This document shows positions 54,166 to 62,119 of a DNA stretch of 64,000 bases, piece by piece (the first letter of the stretch is position 1; every line of letters starts with the position of its first letter). Both the position numbers and the translations under genes were made by a program. The notes beneath the pieces were generated by a model that made no database searches, was not told the origin of the DNA, and worked only from the letters and a program-made list of their open reading frames with translations. Origin of the DNA: Herbivorax alkaliphila (GTDB taxonomy: Bacteria > Bacillota > Clostridia > Acetivibrionales > Acetivibrionaceae); the NCBI RefSeq assembly GCF_030848475.1, contig NZ_JAVDDS010000017.1, forward strand, positions 1 to 64,000, given 5' to 3'.

Positions 54166-54563
54166 TCAACTTTCTCTCCAGTAGGATCCATTATGCACGA
54201 AATAAGTAGTATCAAACCAAGTATTATTGCAAAAGAATCCCAAAACCATTTACCAGAAAAATCTTGTATATATGCTTTTGAAGGATTATTTCTTTTATAT
54301 TTAACAGGTAATCTCTCTCCTCTTCTATATCCTGTTGATGATTTAATAGTATACTCTTTCCCATCTTCATCCGAAAAACTTATTGTTGATGTAGACGCTT
54401 CGCCACTTGAATCATTAATTACTTCTATAACAATTCCATATGTGGATATCACGTCTCTACTTATATCCCACTTATCCCAAAAACCTTTAATTCCTTGCAG
54501 CAGCACCAATATTCCAATTATTAATAGAACTATTAGCTTAATTTGTTTGATATTTTTTTGCAT
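54162..54563 (-). CDS. DUF3592-like membrane protein (cassette copy A)
   Basis: 133 aa. A membrane helix at about 8-27, a soluble beta domain (GIVIEVINDSSG, EDGKEYTIKSSTGYRRGE, LPVKYKRNNPSKAYI) typical of DUF3592, and a second helix at about 110-125. A near-identical copy lies at 60345-60746. It is translationally coupled to the orphan tip gene. In polymorphic toxin loci such small membrane proteins can be immunity proteins, but here it lies upstream rather than downstream of the tip. AGGAG precedes the ATG. Confidence 0.75.
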   Translation of the reverse strand: MQKNIKQIKLIVLLIIGILVLLQGIKGFWDKWDISRDVISTYGIVIEVINDSSGEASTSTISFSDEDGKEYTIKSSTGYRRGERLPVKYKRNNPSKAYIQDFSGKWFWDSFAIILGLILLISCIMDPTGEKVE

Positions 54564-54615
54564 TTTATCATTCTCCTACTAAAATGATTATTAAAGGTTT
54601 TAAAATTTCTAAACA

Positions 54616-54665
54616 ATAATCTGTATTTTTATCTACAGTATATCTGCTAAATTTTGTACCGTCAA
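54616..54665 (-). pseudogene. RHS core fossil (copy A)
   Basis: 50 nt identical to 58768-58817 inside the RHS gene. It encodes VDGTKFSRYTVDKNTDY except for the first residue. It lies between the divergent DUF3592 and sigma-I-like genes and is not part of a gene there. Confidence 0.85.
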
Positions 54666-54774
54666 TTATTTTAAATTTATAAATATGAAAATCTTTTCAC
54701 TCACAGTATTTTCTGTTAAAATATTGTTAAAGATATTTAAGTTTTTTATAAATATGTTGTGGAGGTAAATTGTT

Positions 54775-55503
54775 TTGTTTTTTAATAGAAATAACGAAGC
54801 TTTAAATAAAAGTTCAATTGACCTGACAATAAAAAAAATTACATCAGATGATGATAAGTCTCTAAGAGAAAAACTCATATGTGAATTCACTCCATTTATA
54901 AAAAAAGAAGTAACTTCATTTACAAAAAAACTTTTTAGAATAGAAAATACTTATGAATTTAGCGTTGCTCTTTTAGCATTTAATGAGTCTATTGATTATT
55001 ACAGTGAAACTAAAAATATCAGCTTTTTAGACTTTTCTTCTTTATTGATTAAAAAACGTCTTTTAGATTATGTAAAATTTAACGATACTAAAAAAGTATC
55101 TTTTATTTCTAATTTTGAACAAAAATACTCAGATTTATTTAATCAGCTATACTTACCAGAACAAAGCAAGTATAATAAAGAATATGCTGTATTGTACGAA
55201 TTAAGTAAATTAAAAAAAATGCTTAAACCTTTTGAAACAACAATGCAAGATCTTCTTTTGTATACACCAACTTTAGATGAAACCAAACAATTATGTATAC
55301 AAGTAGCAAAAGTAATCGTAGCAGATACTACTTTATTTAATAATCTTTGCAATAAAAAATCTTTTCCCGTTTCTCAGCTTCACAAAATAACAAAAGTCAA
55401 AAAAAGCACCTTGCGCATTTATAAATGTATTATTGTTGCAATAGCTTTTATCTTAGGTGCTGGACTGGATAACATTAAAGGTTATATTGATTTTGATATT
55501 TAG
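54775..55503 (+). CDS. Divergent sigma-I-like factor (cassette copy A)
   Basis: 242 aa. It aligns along its whole length with the SigI at 47551-48294: LTIKKITSDDDKSLREKLICEF matches the sigma-2 start, LLAFNESIDYYSE matches LIAFNEAIEKYD, FSSLLIKKRLLDYVKF matches FAEQVIKRRIIDYFRF, and FPVSQLHKITKVKKSTLRIYK matches the C-terminal DNA-binding part. Start is TTG, 9 nt after GGAGG; the same start is used in copy B. A weak promoter TTGTTA-17-TATAAA (54724-54752) lies just upstream. It is followed after 17 nt by a minimal RsgI gene. Target genes unknown. Confidence 0.8.
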   Translation: MFFNRNNEALNKSSIDLTIKKITSDDDKSLREKLICEFTPFIKKEVTSFTKKLFRIENTYEFSVALLAFNESIDYYSETKNISFLDFSSLLIKKRLLDYVKFNDTKKVSFISNFEQKYSDLFNQLYLPEQSKYNKEYAVLYELSKLKKMLKPFETTMQDLLLYTPTLDETKQLCIQVAKVIVADTTLFNNLCNKKSFPVSQLHKITKVKKSTLRIYKCIIVAIAFILGAGLDNIKGYIDFDI

Positions 55504-55520
55504 ATATTGGAGGAAATAAT

Positions 55521-55778
55521 ATGCTTAAAAAAACAGGAATAGTTATTGATTTAAAGAAAAAAACTGCAATAGTAATGCTAAAAAATTTTGATTTTTACGA
55601 AGTAAAAAGAAAACCTTCTATGTTAGTAGGACAAACAATCATTTTTAGTAGTGGTAGGTTTTACAATTATAATGGTAAACGCGAAAGCAAAGTTTTAAAA
55701 GTCATAGGTTTTACTGCAACTTTCCTTATAATTATTCTTTTTATAATATATTTTTATTTAGAATATAAATACTTTTAA
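55521..55778 (+). CDS. Minimal RsgI-like anti-sigma factor without extracellular sensor
   Basis: 85 aa. Residues 1-50 match the RsgI N-domain (GIVIDLKKKTAIVMLKNFDFYEVKRKPSML against LIMDIGQHTVTVLTKDNEFYKLKRRPAMF). One membrane helix follows (about 60-80) and the protein ends a few residues later. The Asn-Pro autocleavage domain and any sensor module are absent. GGAGG stands 7 nt before the ATG. It should tether the upstream sigma-I-like factor to the membrane; how it would be released is unknown. Confidence 0.78.
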   Translation: MLKKTGIVIDLKKKTAIVMLKNFDFYEVKRKPSMLVGQTIIFSSGRFYNYNGKRESKVLKVIGFTATFLIIILFIIYFYLEYKYF

Positions 55779-55895
55779 AATAGTTTTATGTGCTTGTTTC
55801 TTTATAAGCTTAACATTAAAAATAGTTTTTGAGATAGATATTCTCCTAAGTGAACTCGCTTAATTGTTTTTACTTTCTATAATAAAGTCTACACT

Positions 55896-56741
55896 TTACA
55901 CTTTTACCATTGTCATAATTTTTTCTAATCCTTTAATTACACTAAACTCATCATAATTTAAGTATTTAATGCTATATTTATCAATTTTTTCACCAAACCT
56001 TTTTTTTAACTCTTCTGGTACAGAAAAATAAGAAGTTTTTCCAAAAGGTTTTGCCCATTCTTTAGTCATTTTTTCTATTTGCTCATCAGTGTAGAGTTCT
56101 CTATCCTTAAACATTTGCGGAATATCTTCAGAAATGAAATTTGCTAATTTCTCCATTTCTTTTTTGATATCAGAAGATGTTAATTCTTTATATTTATCTT
56201 TTATATAAACAGCATCGACAACACGTCCTGTAAAAGTATACCCTAAATAAAATCCTTTGTTAATTGAAAAAAGAAACCATGATTTTTTATAATCCTTCTC
56301 TTCATTTGTATCAACTAATCCATAATACCAACAAATACACTGTAAATCATTAAATGTACCTATAGCTCTACATAAATTTGTTTTTTTTGTTTTTAAAAAT
56401 GCTTTATCTCTTTTTTCATAAATAGAATCAAAATTTTTATAAGGAAGAACTGTAAACAAATAGTAATGCTCAGAATTTAATTTAGCTTTTTTCATCCAAT
56501 AACCCATTAAGTAATTTAGAACATCCGGATTCCGCCAGTAATCATCAGACAAAATGCCTTTTTTTAATTTTTTATATCTTTTCTTATCAGGAATTTCAAC
56601 AAATATTTCATCAATGGTTTTTTTAATAAAAATACCTTTTCCAGATTCAACAGCTATTAATCTTCTGTTAAATAAATCAACTCCTATACGTCTTTTTTTG
56701 AAATGTTTTGAAATGTTTAAATTTTTGAGCCAATTAATCAT
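55896..56741 (-). CDS. Degenerate MreB/actin-like protein (cassette copy A, tentative)
   Basis: 281 aa. The N-terminus RRIGVDLFNRRLIAVESGKGIFI resembles MreB (IGIDLGTANTLVYVKGKGI), then DVLNYLMGYWMKKAKL-YYLFTVLPY parallels the MreB first-domain motif, and the end (FSVIKGLEKIM) parallels the MreB C-terminal GxxxxLE. The phosphate-1 GTA is replaced by FNR, so nucleotide binding may be lost. A homologue lies at 62120-62980. It converges on the sigma-I-like/minimal RsgI pair. In B. subtilis sigma-I is linked to mreBH, which fits the pairing. No membrane segment. Confidence 0.55.
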   Translation of the reverse strand: MINWLKNLNISKHFKKRRIGVDLFNRRLIAVESGKGIFIKKTIDEIFVEIPDKKRYKKLKKGILSDDYWRNPDVLNYLMGYWMKKAKLNSEHYYLFTVLPYKNFDSIYEKRDKAFLKTKKTNLCRAIGTFNDLQCICWYYGLVDTNEEKDYKKSWFLFSINKGFYLGYTFTGRVVDAVYIKDKYKELTSSDIKKEMEKLANFISEDIPQMFKDRELYTDEQIEKMTKEWAKPFGKTSYFSVPEELKKRFGEKIDKYSIKYLNYDEFSVIKGLEKIMTMVKV

Positions 56742-57132
56742 AAAATCAAACTCCTTTTTTTAACAGCACAGATGAACCCCATTTCTACCTGTGCTGTTTT
56801 ATAACAACACCCACTACCTATAAATGTAAAAAACCTTTTTTAGCTCTTCTATAATTTTTACTTTTATTAAAACTAATCAAATTCATAGCCTCTTTTTTTA
56901 AATTCGTTTTTACCTAATTCATCCCATTTATCAAAAAAGATTTAACCCTATATAATTAGTTTTGAATTGGCTAAAATATTAAAAAGAGGAGTAGTTTTTA
57001 TGACAGTTTAAGTTATTATATTGAAATAATTTGCTTTATTTTAAGAATTCTAAAATTTATATTAATTTCTGTATATATTATTCTTTTTTTGATATGGGTA
57101 TATAGGTCACACAACAATCTAGTTTTGTCATA
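56742..57132. other. Intergenic region with nothing convincing
   Basis: AT-rich. A GAGGAG site before ATG ACA GTT TAA (57000-57011, plus) looks like the start of a destroyed gene rather than a functional frame. Confidence 0.3.
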
Positions 57133-57624
57133 TTAGCCTCCGGTTCTATCCCCATCATGACACAACATATCAATAGCTATTGCAATAGCTATTGATTCTT
57201 CTATATACTTTTTGTTTACAATTTCTATATTATAATATCTTTTAAATAATTTTTTTGAACATTTGTACATTAAATTATCACTATAATAAACTTTGTAATT
57301 ATGAAATAACCAATCAGGGTTTTCAATTCTTAAATGAGGATTAGTTATTTCAAATTCAGGATTCCCTAGAGTCTGCGCTCTGATAATAAATTCAACAAAC
57401 GGCGAACAATTCACTAATATTTGAATATAACGCTCAGGAAAATATGTATGTTCTATAATACTATTATCGTTTATTTTAAAATTTCGAGTATTCACATGTC
57501 CATCAAAGAAAAAGAAAATCTTTGTTTTTTTTTGTATTCTTTCTATTTCAACATAAATATCCTCATCTTTTAGAGTCACTTTTCCAAAAAGATTATCAAT
57601 AACATTATGTCTTAATCTAATCAT
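57133..57624 (-). CDS. Candidate immunity protein for the RHS tip
   Basis: 163 aa soluble protein, not recognised. Beta-rich first half (VTLKDEDIYVEIERIQKKTKIFFFF, RYIQILVNCSPFVEFIIRAQTL), then a helical end (EESIAIAIAIDMLCHDGD). It starts 87 nt downstream of the RHS stop on the same strand with AGAGGTG before ATG. That is the usual place of the cognate immunity gene in RHS loci. The assignment rests on position only. Confidence 0.55.
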   Translation of the reverse strand: MIRLRHNVIDNLFGKVTLKDEDIYVEIERIQKKTKIFFFFDGHVNTRNFKINDNSIIEHTYFPERYIQILVNCSPFVEFIIRAQTLGNPEFEITNPHLRIENPDWLFHNYKVYYSDNLMYKCSKKLFKRYYNIEIVNKKYIEESIAIAIAIDMLCHDGDRTGG

Positions 57625-57648
57625 ATCAAATCACCTCTTGTTCGATTT

Positions 57649-57677
57649 CAACCCCCACCTTTTTTTAGTGGGGGTTG
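57649..57677. other. Perfect hairpin between the RHS gene and the immunity candidate
   Basis: CAACCCCCAC / GTGGGGGTTG, a 10-bp stem with a T-rich 9-nt loop. No T-run follows on either strand, so it is not a typical terminator. It may attenuate or stabilise the RHS-immunity transcript, or be a mobile-element end. Confidence 0.5.
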
Positions 57678-57711
57678 ATTCTTTAGTATATAAATAATAA
57701 TAATTTGAAAT

Positions 57712-60210
57712 TCAGTCAAAGATTCCACCTGCAAATCGTCTATTATATACATCAAATCTTGGCGTTCTTACAGTATAACCAAGATCATGTTTTAAATTTA
57801 TTTCATCGATAACACTGCTGGTTAATGTAAAATTAAATCCAAATCTAATAGGTGAACTAACAATTGAATTCTTATCTACATCTAAAAATGGATTATACGC
57901 TCCTGTCTCAATAATAAAATCACACTTAATTCTAACTCCATAACTAAGATCAGATTTATACGCATTAAGCTTATATTGTCCACTGAATCCAGGAGAAACA
58001 CTTGGATTTTCAAAATTAAATCCTGTTCTTAATGTGAAATTTCCTTTTTCAATATTTATTCTAACTTCAGTTGGCCTGTGTCTCCCTGCTTTCATATCAC
58101 CATATAAAAACTGCAATCCAATATCTGGTTTGCCAGGACTTATCTGAGAAAGCTTATATTTATATTGTACCGAATTTCTATGTTTATAAGGAAACATAGT
58201 TCCTATTATAATCATATTTACAGCTAGTGCCATTTTTATTTTTTGAACTGTTTGATTTGCTTTCCATAAAGTATTATATGCAGTTCTCACAGGCAATGTT
58301 TTAGCCCAAGCCCATTTACCAAAACCAGCGAGAGCACTTAAGATAGTAACTTCACCTGATGGATCAATATTCATTACAGGGTTTGCATGGGCATATAGGT
58401 ACTTGTGTAAGCTGTAGGGGTCTTGTACAAATCCTTCAAATGGATCCATTGTGGCAAATCTACCTATGGATGGATTCATATATCTTGCCCTTAAGTAGTA
58501 GAATCCTATGTTAGCATCATACTGCTCTCCTGTGTATAAAAACTCATTTACTGTATTGCCTGTCTTTTCAATTAGATTTCCAAAAGCATCATATATGTAC
58601 GTATCTGTTACCTCTCCACTACTGTTAGTCAATGCCCTTGTGCTTCCTAATCCATCATAGTGATAATAGCTTGTTACATCTCCTCTTTTTTGACTTATAA
58701 GGTCATCTCCATGTACATAACTTACAACTAGCTCACCATTTTCATCTCTTTCTTCTAAAACTTTTGCATAATCTGTATTTTTATCTACAGTATATCTGCT
58801 AAATTTTGTACCGTCAACTATTTTTCCAACTCTTATTCCATACACATCGTAAATATATTTAACAGCTGATGTGCCTGTTTGGTTTGTCGTAACAACACCT
58901 ATAAGTCTATTATTATATCCATAAGTATATGATATTGTCTCTACTTCATTTTTCTTCGAAAGAGTGTTTCCGTTTTTGTCATAAGTATAAGTATTTTCAC
59001 CTTCTGAAATAAGTCTGTTATTTTCATCATAAGTATAATCTATGGTATATTCACCATCTGTCTTAGTTAGCCTGTTTCCCACAGCATCATAAGTATAGCT
59101 TATTTCATGTGTATCTTTGTCTGGATGATTTATAGTTTCTTTTAACAGCTTATAAGTATTGTCATACTCATATTCTACAACTCTTCCACTATCTTCTTCA
59201 ACTTTTATTCTATTACCAGCAGTTCCTAATGTATACGTATAAGATGAAATTATTTCTCCATCAGCATCTTGGTTTACAAGCTCTGTCAACCTGTTAAGTT
59301 TGTCATAGGTATACTGTGTCTTTGTTCCATTAGGATACGCAACACTTGTTCTGCTGCCCACCTCATTATATGTGTATGTTGTTGCTCCTCCATCAGAATC
59401 TGTCACTGTAGAAAGCCTGCTTAAATCATCATAAGCATAGGTTGTTGTTCCAGATGGAACTTTGACACTTGTCCTGTTTCCAGCTGCATCATAAGTATAT
59501 TCTATACTTATGCCATCAGGATTAGTCTCTTTTATAAGTCTTCCCATAACATCATATTCAAATGTTGTAGTTCCTCTGCTGTCTGTTACTGTTTCTCTTT
59601 GACCTAAAACAGTATATGTATATGTTTCTTCTGAACCATCAGAAAAAATCTTTTTGATTAATCTGTCATTTATGTCATATTCAAATGTTGTGGTGTCTCC
59701 ATTAAAATCAGTTATACTCTCTATGTTTCCAGCCTCATCATAAGTGTAAGTTTCAGACATTCCAAGAGGTAGAGTGCGTTTTATTCTTCTGCCAAGCTTA
59801 TCATATTCAAAAGTAGTTGTATTACCATTTGCATCTGTTTGAGATATCATATTTCCAAGGTCATCATATTCATAAATAGTTGAGTTCTCAAGCACATCTG
59901 TAACTTTTATAAGCCTTCCCATTTCATCGTAATCAAACTTTGTAGTGTTTCCCTCTAAATCTGTTTCTGAAATCTTCATACCCTTCTTATCATATTCTGC
60001 TAATGTATAATTCCCTTCTGCATTAATACTTTCTGTTCTAGCTCCTCTTTCATCATACTTATAATTTACTTCGTTGCCTCTTGCATCAATTATTTTAGTC
60101 ATGTTTCCATTGCTGTCATACTCATATACTGTGGTATTTTCCAATGCATCTGTAACAGAAGTATTGTTTCCTGCTTTATCATATGTATAACTCGTAACAA
60201 TATCAAACAC
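57712..60210 (-). CDS. RHS-repeat protein, 5'-truncated, with variable C-terminal tip
   Basis: 832 aa. Residues 1-about 545 are RHS/YD repeats (for example YEYDSNGNMTKI, FEYDKLGRRIKR). The RHS-associated core follows (YYHYDGLGSTRALTNSSG, GFYYLRARYMNPSIGRFATMDPFE, ending KYLYAHANPVMNIDPSG near 640). The last 190 residues are a different, beta-rich tip. The GTG at 60210 has no ribosome site; the frame runs open to 60264 and meets a stop inside a 16-bp inverted repeat. The N-terminal secretion part is therefore missing, and this is a displaced 3' RHS cassette or pseudogene rather than an intact toxin gene. Confidence 0.8.
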   Translation of the reverse strand: MFDIVTSYTYDKAGNNTSVTDALENTTVYEYDSNGNMTKIIDARGNEVNYKYDERGARTESINAEGNYTLAEYDKKGMKISETDLEGNTTKFDYDEMGRLIKVTDVLENSTIYEYDDLGNMISQTDANGNTTTFEYDKLGRRIKRTLPLGMSETYTYDEAGNIESITDFNGDTTTFEYDINDRLIKKIFSDGSEETYTYTVLGQRETVTDSRGTTTFEYDVMGRLIKETNPDGISIEYTYDAAGNRTSVKVPSGTTTYAYDDLSRLSTVTDSDGGATTYTYNEVGSRTSVAYPNGTKTQYTYDKLNRLTELVNQDADGEIISSYTYTLGTAGNRIKVEEDSGRVVEYEYDNTYKLLKETINHPDKDTHEISYTYDAVGNRLTKTDGEYTIDYTYDENNRLISEGENTYTYDKNGNTLSKKNEVETISYTYGYNNRLIGVVTTNQTGTSAVKYIYDVYGIRVGKIVDGTKFSRYTVDKNTDYAKVLEERDENGELVVSYVHGDDLISQKRGDVTSYYHYDGLGSTRALTNSSGEVTDTYIYDAFGNLIEKTGNTVNEFLYTGEQYDANIGFYYLRARYMNPSIGRFATMDPFEGFVQDPYSLHKYLYAHANPVMNIDPSGEVTILSALAGFGKWAWAKTLPVRTAYNTLWKANQTVQKIKMALAVNMIIIGTMFPYKHRNSVQYKYKLSQISPGKPDIGLQFLYGDMKAGRHRPTEVRINIEKGNFTLRTGFNFENPSVSPGFSGQYKLNAYKSDLSYGVRIKCDFIIETGAYNPFLDVDKNSIVSSPIRFGFNFTLTSSVIDEINLKHDLGYTVRTPRFDVYNRRFAGGIFD

Positions 60211-60240
60211 GTCTGCACTATCAGCACCAAAAGCACCAAT

Positions 60241-60286
60241 ACCTGACTCATCTAATTTAACAGGTTAGTTATTAGATGAGTCAGGT
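60241..60286. repeat. Perfect 16-bp inverted repeat at the broken 5' end of the RHS gene
   Basis: ACCTGACTCATCTAAT and its exact complement are separated by 14 nt. One arm is coding sequence of the RHS frame (LDESG). It marks the joint where RHS homology stops, consistent with a fold-back or inverted-duplication event. Confidence 0.9.
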
Positions 60287-60318
60287 ATAAATTCTACTTA
60301 TACTCTATTTTTTAAAAT

Positions 60319-60348
60319 TTATAAATAATTTACTTTTGAATAATTCAT
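60319..60348 (-). pseudogene. Remnant of the orphan tip gene (cassette copy B)
   Basis: The ATG overlaps the stop of the DUF3592-like gene exactly as in copy A and reads MNYSKVNYL then stop, against MNYSKINTDIS in copy A. Only about seven codons of the tip gene remain before the rearrangement joint. Confidence 0.75.
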
Positions 60349-60746
60349 TCAACTTTCTCTCCAGTAGGATCCATTATGCACGAAATAAGTAGTATCAAAC
60401 CAAGTATTATTGCAAAAGAATCCCAAAACCATTTACCAGAAAAATCTTGTATATATGCTTTTGAAGGATTATTTCTTTTATATTTAACAGGTAATTTCTC
60501 TCCTCTTCTATATCCTGTTGATGATTTAATAGTATTCTCTTTCCCATCTTCATTCGAAAAACTTATTGTTGATGTAGACGCTTCACCACTTGAATCATTA
60601 ATTACTTCTATAACAATTCCATATGTTGATACACCATCTCTACTTATATTCCACTTATCCCAAAAACCTTTAATTCCAAAAAATATCATTAATATTGCAA
60701 TTATTAATAGAACTATTAGCTTAATTTGTTTGATATTCTTTTGCAT
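60345..60746 (-). CDS. DUF3592-like membrane protein (cassette copy B)
   Basis: 133 aa, differing from the copy at 54162-54563 at only about ten positions (for example ILMIFFGIKG against ILVLLQGIKG in the first helix, and GKENTIK against GKEYTIK). Layout is the same: helix, DUF3592 domain, helix. Here the coupled downstream tip gene is reduced to a few codons. Ribosome site and start are conserved. Confidence 0.75.
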   Translation of the reverse strand: MQKNIKQIKLIVLLIIAILMIFFGIKGFWDKWNISRDGVSTYGIVIEVINDSSGEASTSTISFSNEDGKENTIKSSTGYRRGEKLPVKYKRNNPSKAYIQDFSGKWFWDSFAIILGLILLISCIMDPTGEKVE

Positions 60747-60798
60747 TTTATCATTCTCCTACTAAAATGATTATTAAAGGTTTTAAAATTTCTAAACA

Positions 60799-60848
60799 AT
60801 AATCTGTATTTTTATCTACAGTATATCTGTTAAATTTTGTACCGTCAA
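60799..60848 (-). pseudogene. RHS core fossil (copy B)
   Basis: The same 50-nt RHS core segment as at 54616-54665, with one substitution (CTGTTA for CTGCTA). It lies at the equivalent place upstream of the second DUF3592-like gene. Confidence 0.85.
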
Positions 60849-60953
60849 TTATTTTAAATTTATAAATCTAAAAACCTTTTCACTAGTAGTATTCTCTGTT
60901 AAAATATTATTAGGGAAAAAATTTTTCTTAATATGCCATGGAGGTAAAGTGTT

Positions 60954-61940
60954 TTGTTTTTTAATAGAAATAACAAATCTTTCAATGGAAGTTCAATTGA
61001 CCTGACAATAAAAAAAATTACATCAGATGATGATAACTCTCTAAGAGAAAAACTCATATGTGAATTCACCCCATTTATCAAAAAAGAAGCAACTCAATTT
61101 ACAAAAAAACTTTTTAGAATAGAAAATGCTTATGAATTTAGTGTTGCTCTTTTAGCATTTAATGAGTCTATTGATTATTACTGTGAAAATAAAAATATCA
61201 GCTTTTTAGACTTTTCTTCTTTATTGATTAAAAAACGTCTTTTAGATTATGTAAAATTTAACGATACTAAAAAAGCATCTTTTATTTCTAATTTTGAACA
61301 AAAATACTCCGATTTATTTAATCAACTCTACTTACCAGAACAAAGCAAGTATAATAAAGAATATGCTGTATTGTACGAATTAAGTAAATTAAAAAAAATG
61401 CTTAAACCTTTTAATATAACTACTGATAATCTTCTAATATACTCACCTAGAAATGATGAATTGAAACGTTCATGTTTTGAAGTAGCAGAAGCAATTTTAA
61501 AGGATAACTATCTGAGCAAAGACTTTTTAAATAAAGGAATATACCCTGTATCAAAATTACATAAAATCACAAACATCAAAAAACATATTATTAGACTTTA
61601 CAAAGGATTTATTATTTCTATCGTTTTAATTTTTTCTTCAAAACTAGATAAATTAAAAGAATATATTAATAATTTACTAGATAACAACATGTTTGAAATG
61701 TCTGGAATTGTAATAGAATTAAGACAAACAACTGCAATAGTATTTACTAAAGAATATCTTTATTTTACAATTTCAAGAACAGCTAATATGTCTGTTGGTC
61801 AAACTGTAGTATTTAAAGAACTTGGCCTCTACCCCGAAGCAATCATTAATGCTACTAAATTTGTAAAATTTTTAATTATTTCTGCTGTCACTTTGGCAGT
61901 TTTAGCTATTGGGGCTAATTTTCTTTTATTTTCCAAGTGA
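60954..61940 (+). CDS. Fusion of sigma-I-like factor with minimal RsgI domain and membrane anchor
   Basis: 328 aa single frame. Residues 1-about 240 are the sigma-I-like factor (first 150 nearly identical to copy A; C-terminal part diverged, YPVSKLHKITNIKKHIIRLYK). At about 245 it continues without a stop into an RsgI N-domain (MSGIVIELRQTTAIVFTKEYLYFTISRTANMSVG) and ends in a membrane helix (about 303-325, FLIISAVTLAVLAIGANF). No ribosome site precedes the internal ATG at the junction, so separate translation is unlikely. It predicts a sigma factor permanently tethered to the membrane unless cut. TTG start after GGAGG, as in copy A. Confidence 0.82.
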   Translation: MFFNRNNKSFNGSSIDLTIKKITSDDDNSLREKLICEFTPFIKKEATQFTKKLFRIENAYEFSVALLAFNESIDYYCENKNISFLDFSSLLIKKRLLDYVKFNDTKKASFISNFEQKYSDLFNQLYLPEQSKYNKEYAVLYELSKLKKMLKPFNITTDNLLIYSPRNDELKRSCFEVAEAILKDNYLSKDFLNKGIYPVSKLHKITNIKKHIIRLYKGFIISIVLIFSSKLDKLKEYINNLLDNNMFEMSGIVIELRQTTAIVFTKEYLYFTISRTANMSVGQTVVFKELGLYPEAIINATKFVKFLIISAVTLAVLAIGANFLLFSK

Positions 61941-62119
61941 ATACTAACCCTATTTAAATTGAAATTTGTCTCTAAATTTTATATAAAAAACAAAATGTTA
62001 AAAACCATACTAATCGCCAATTCTTTTCATAAGTATCAATTACCAAAATAATGTTTGTTCTGAATTCTTTTATGCAACTTTAAAAACTGAGCTAATTTAC
62101 CTACTAATTTTTTGGTTTA

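Larger units (their letters stand above)
54151..55233. repeat. Large direct repeat, copy A
   Basis: About 1.08 kb nearly identical to 60334-61412 (offset 6179-6183 nt). It covers the DUF3592-like gene, the divergent intergenic region and about the first 150 codons of the sigma-I-like gene. Similarity drops abruptly after CTTAAACCTTTT. Confidence 0.9.
60334..61412. repeat. Large direct repeat, copy B
   Basis: Partner of 54151-55233. The left limit falls in the tip remnant, the right limit inside the sigma-I-like frame. High identity inside and abrupt loss outside suggest a recent duplication or gene conversion. Confidence 0.9.

Noticed and set aside
57000-57011. ATG ACA GTT TAA mini-frame after GAGGAG
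   Set aside because: Three codons cannot be defended as a gene; noted only as a possible relic.
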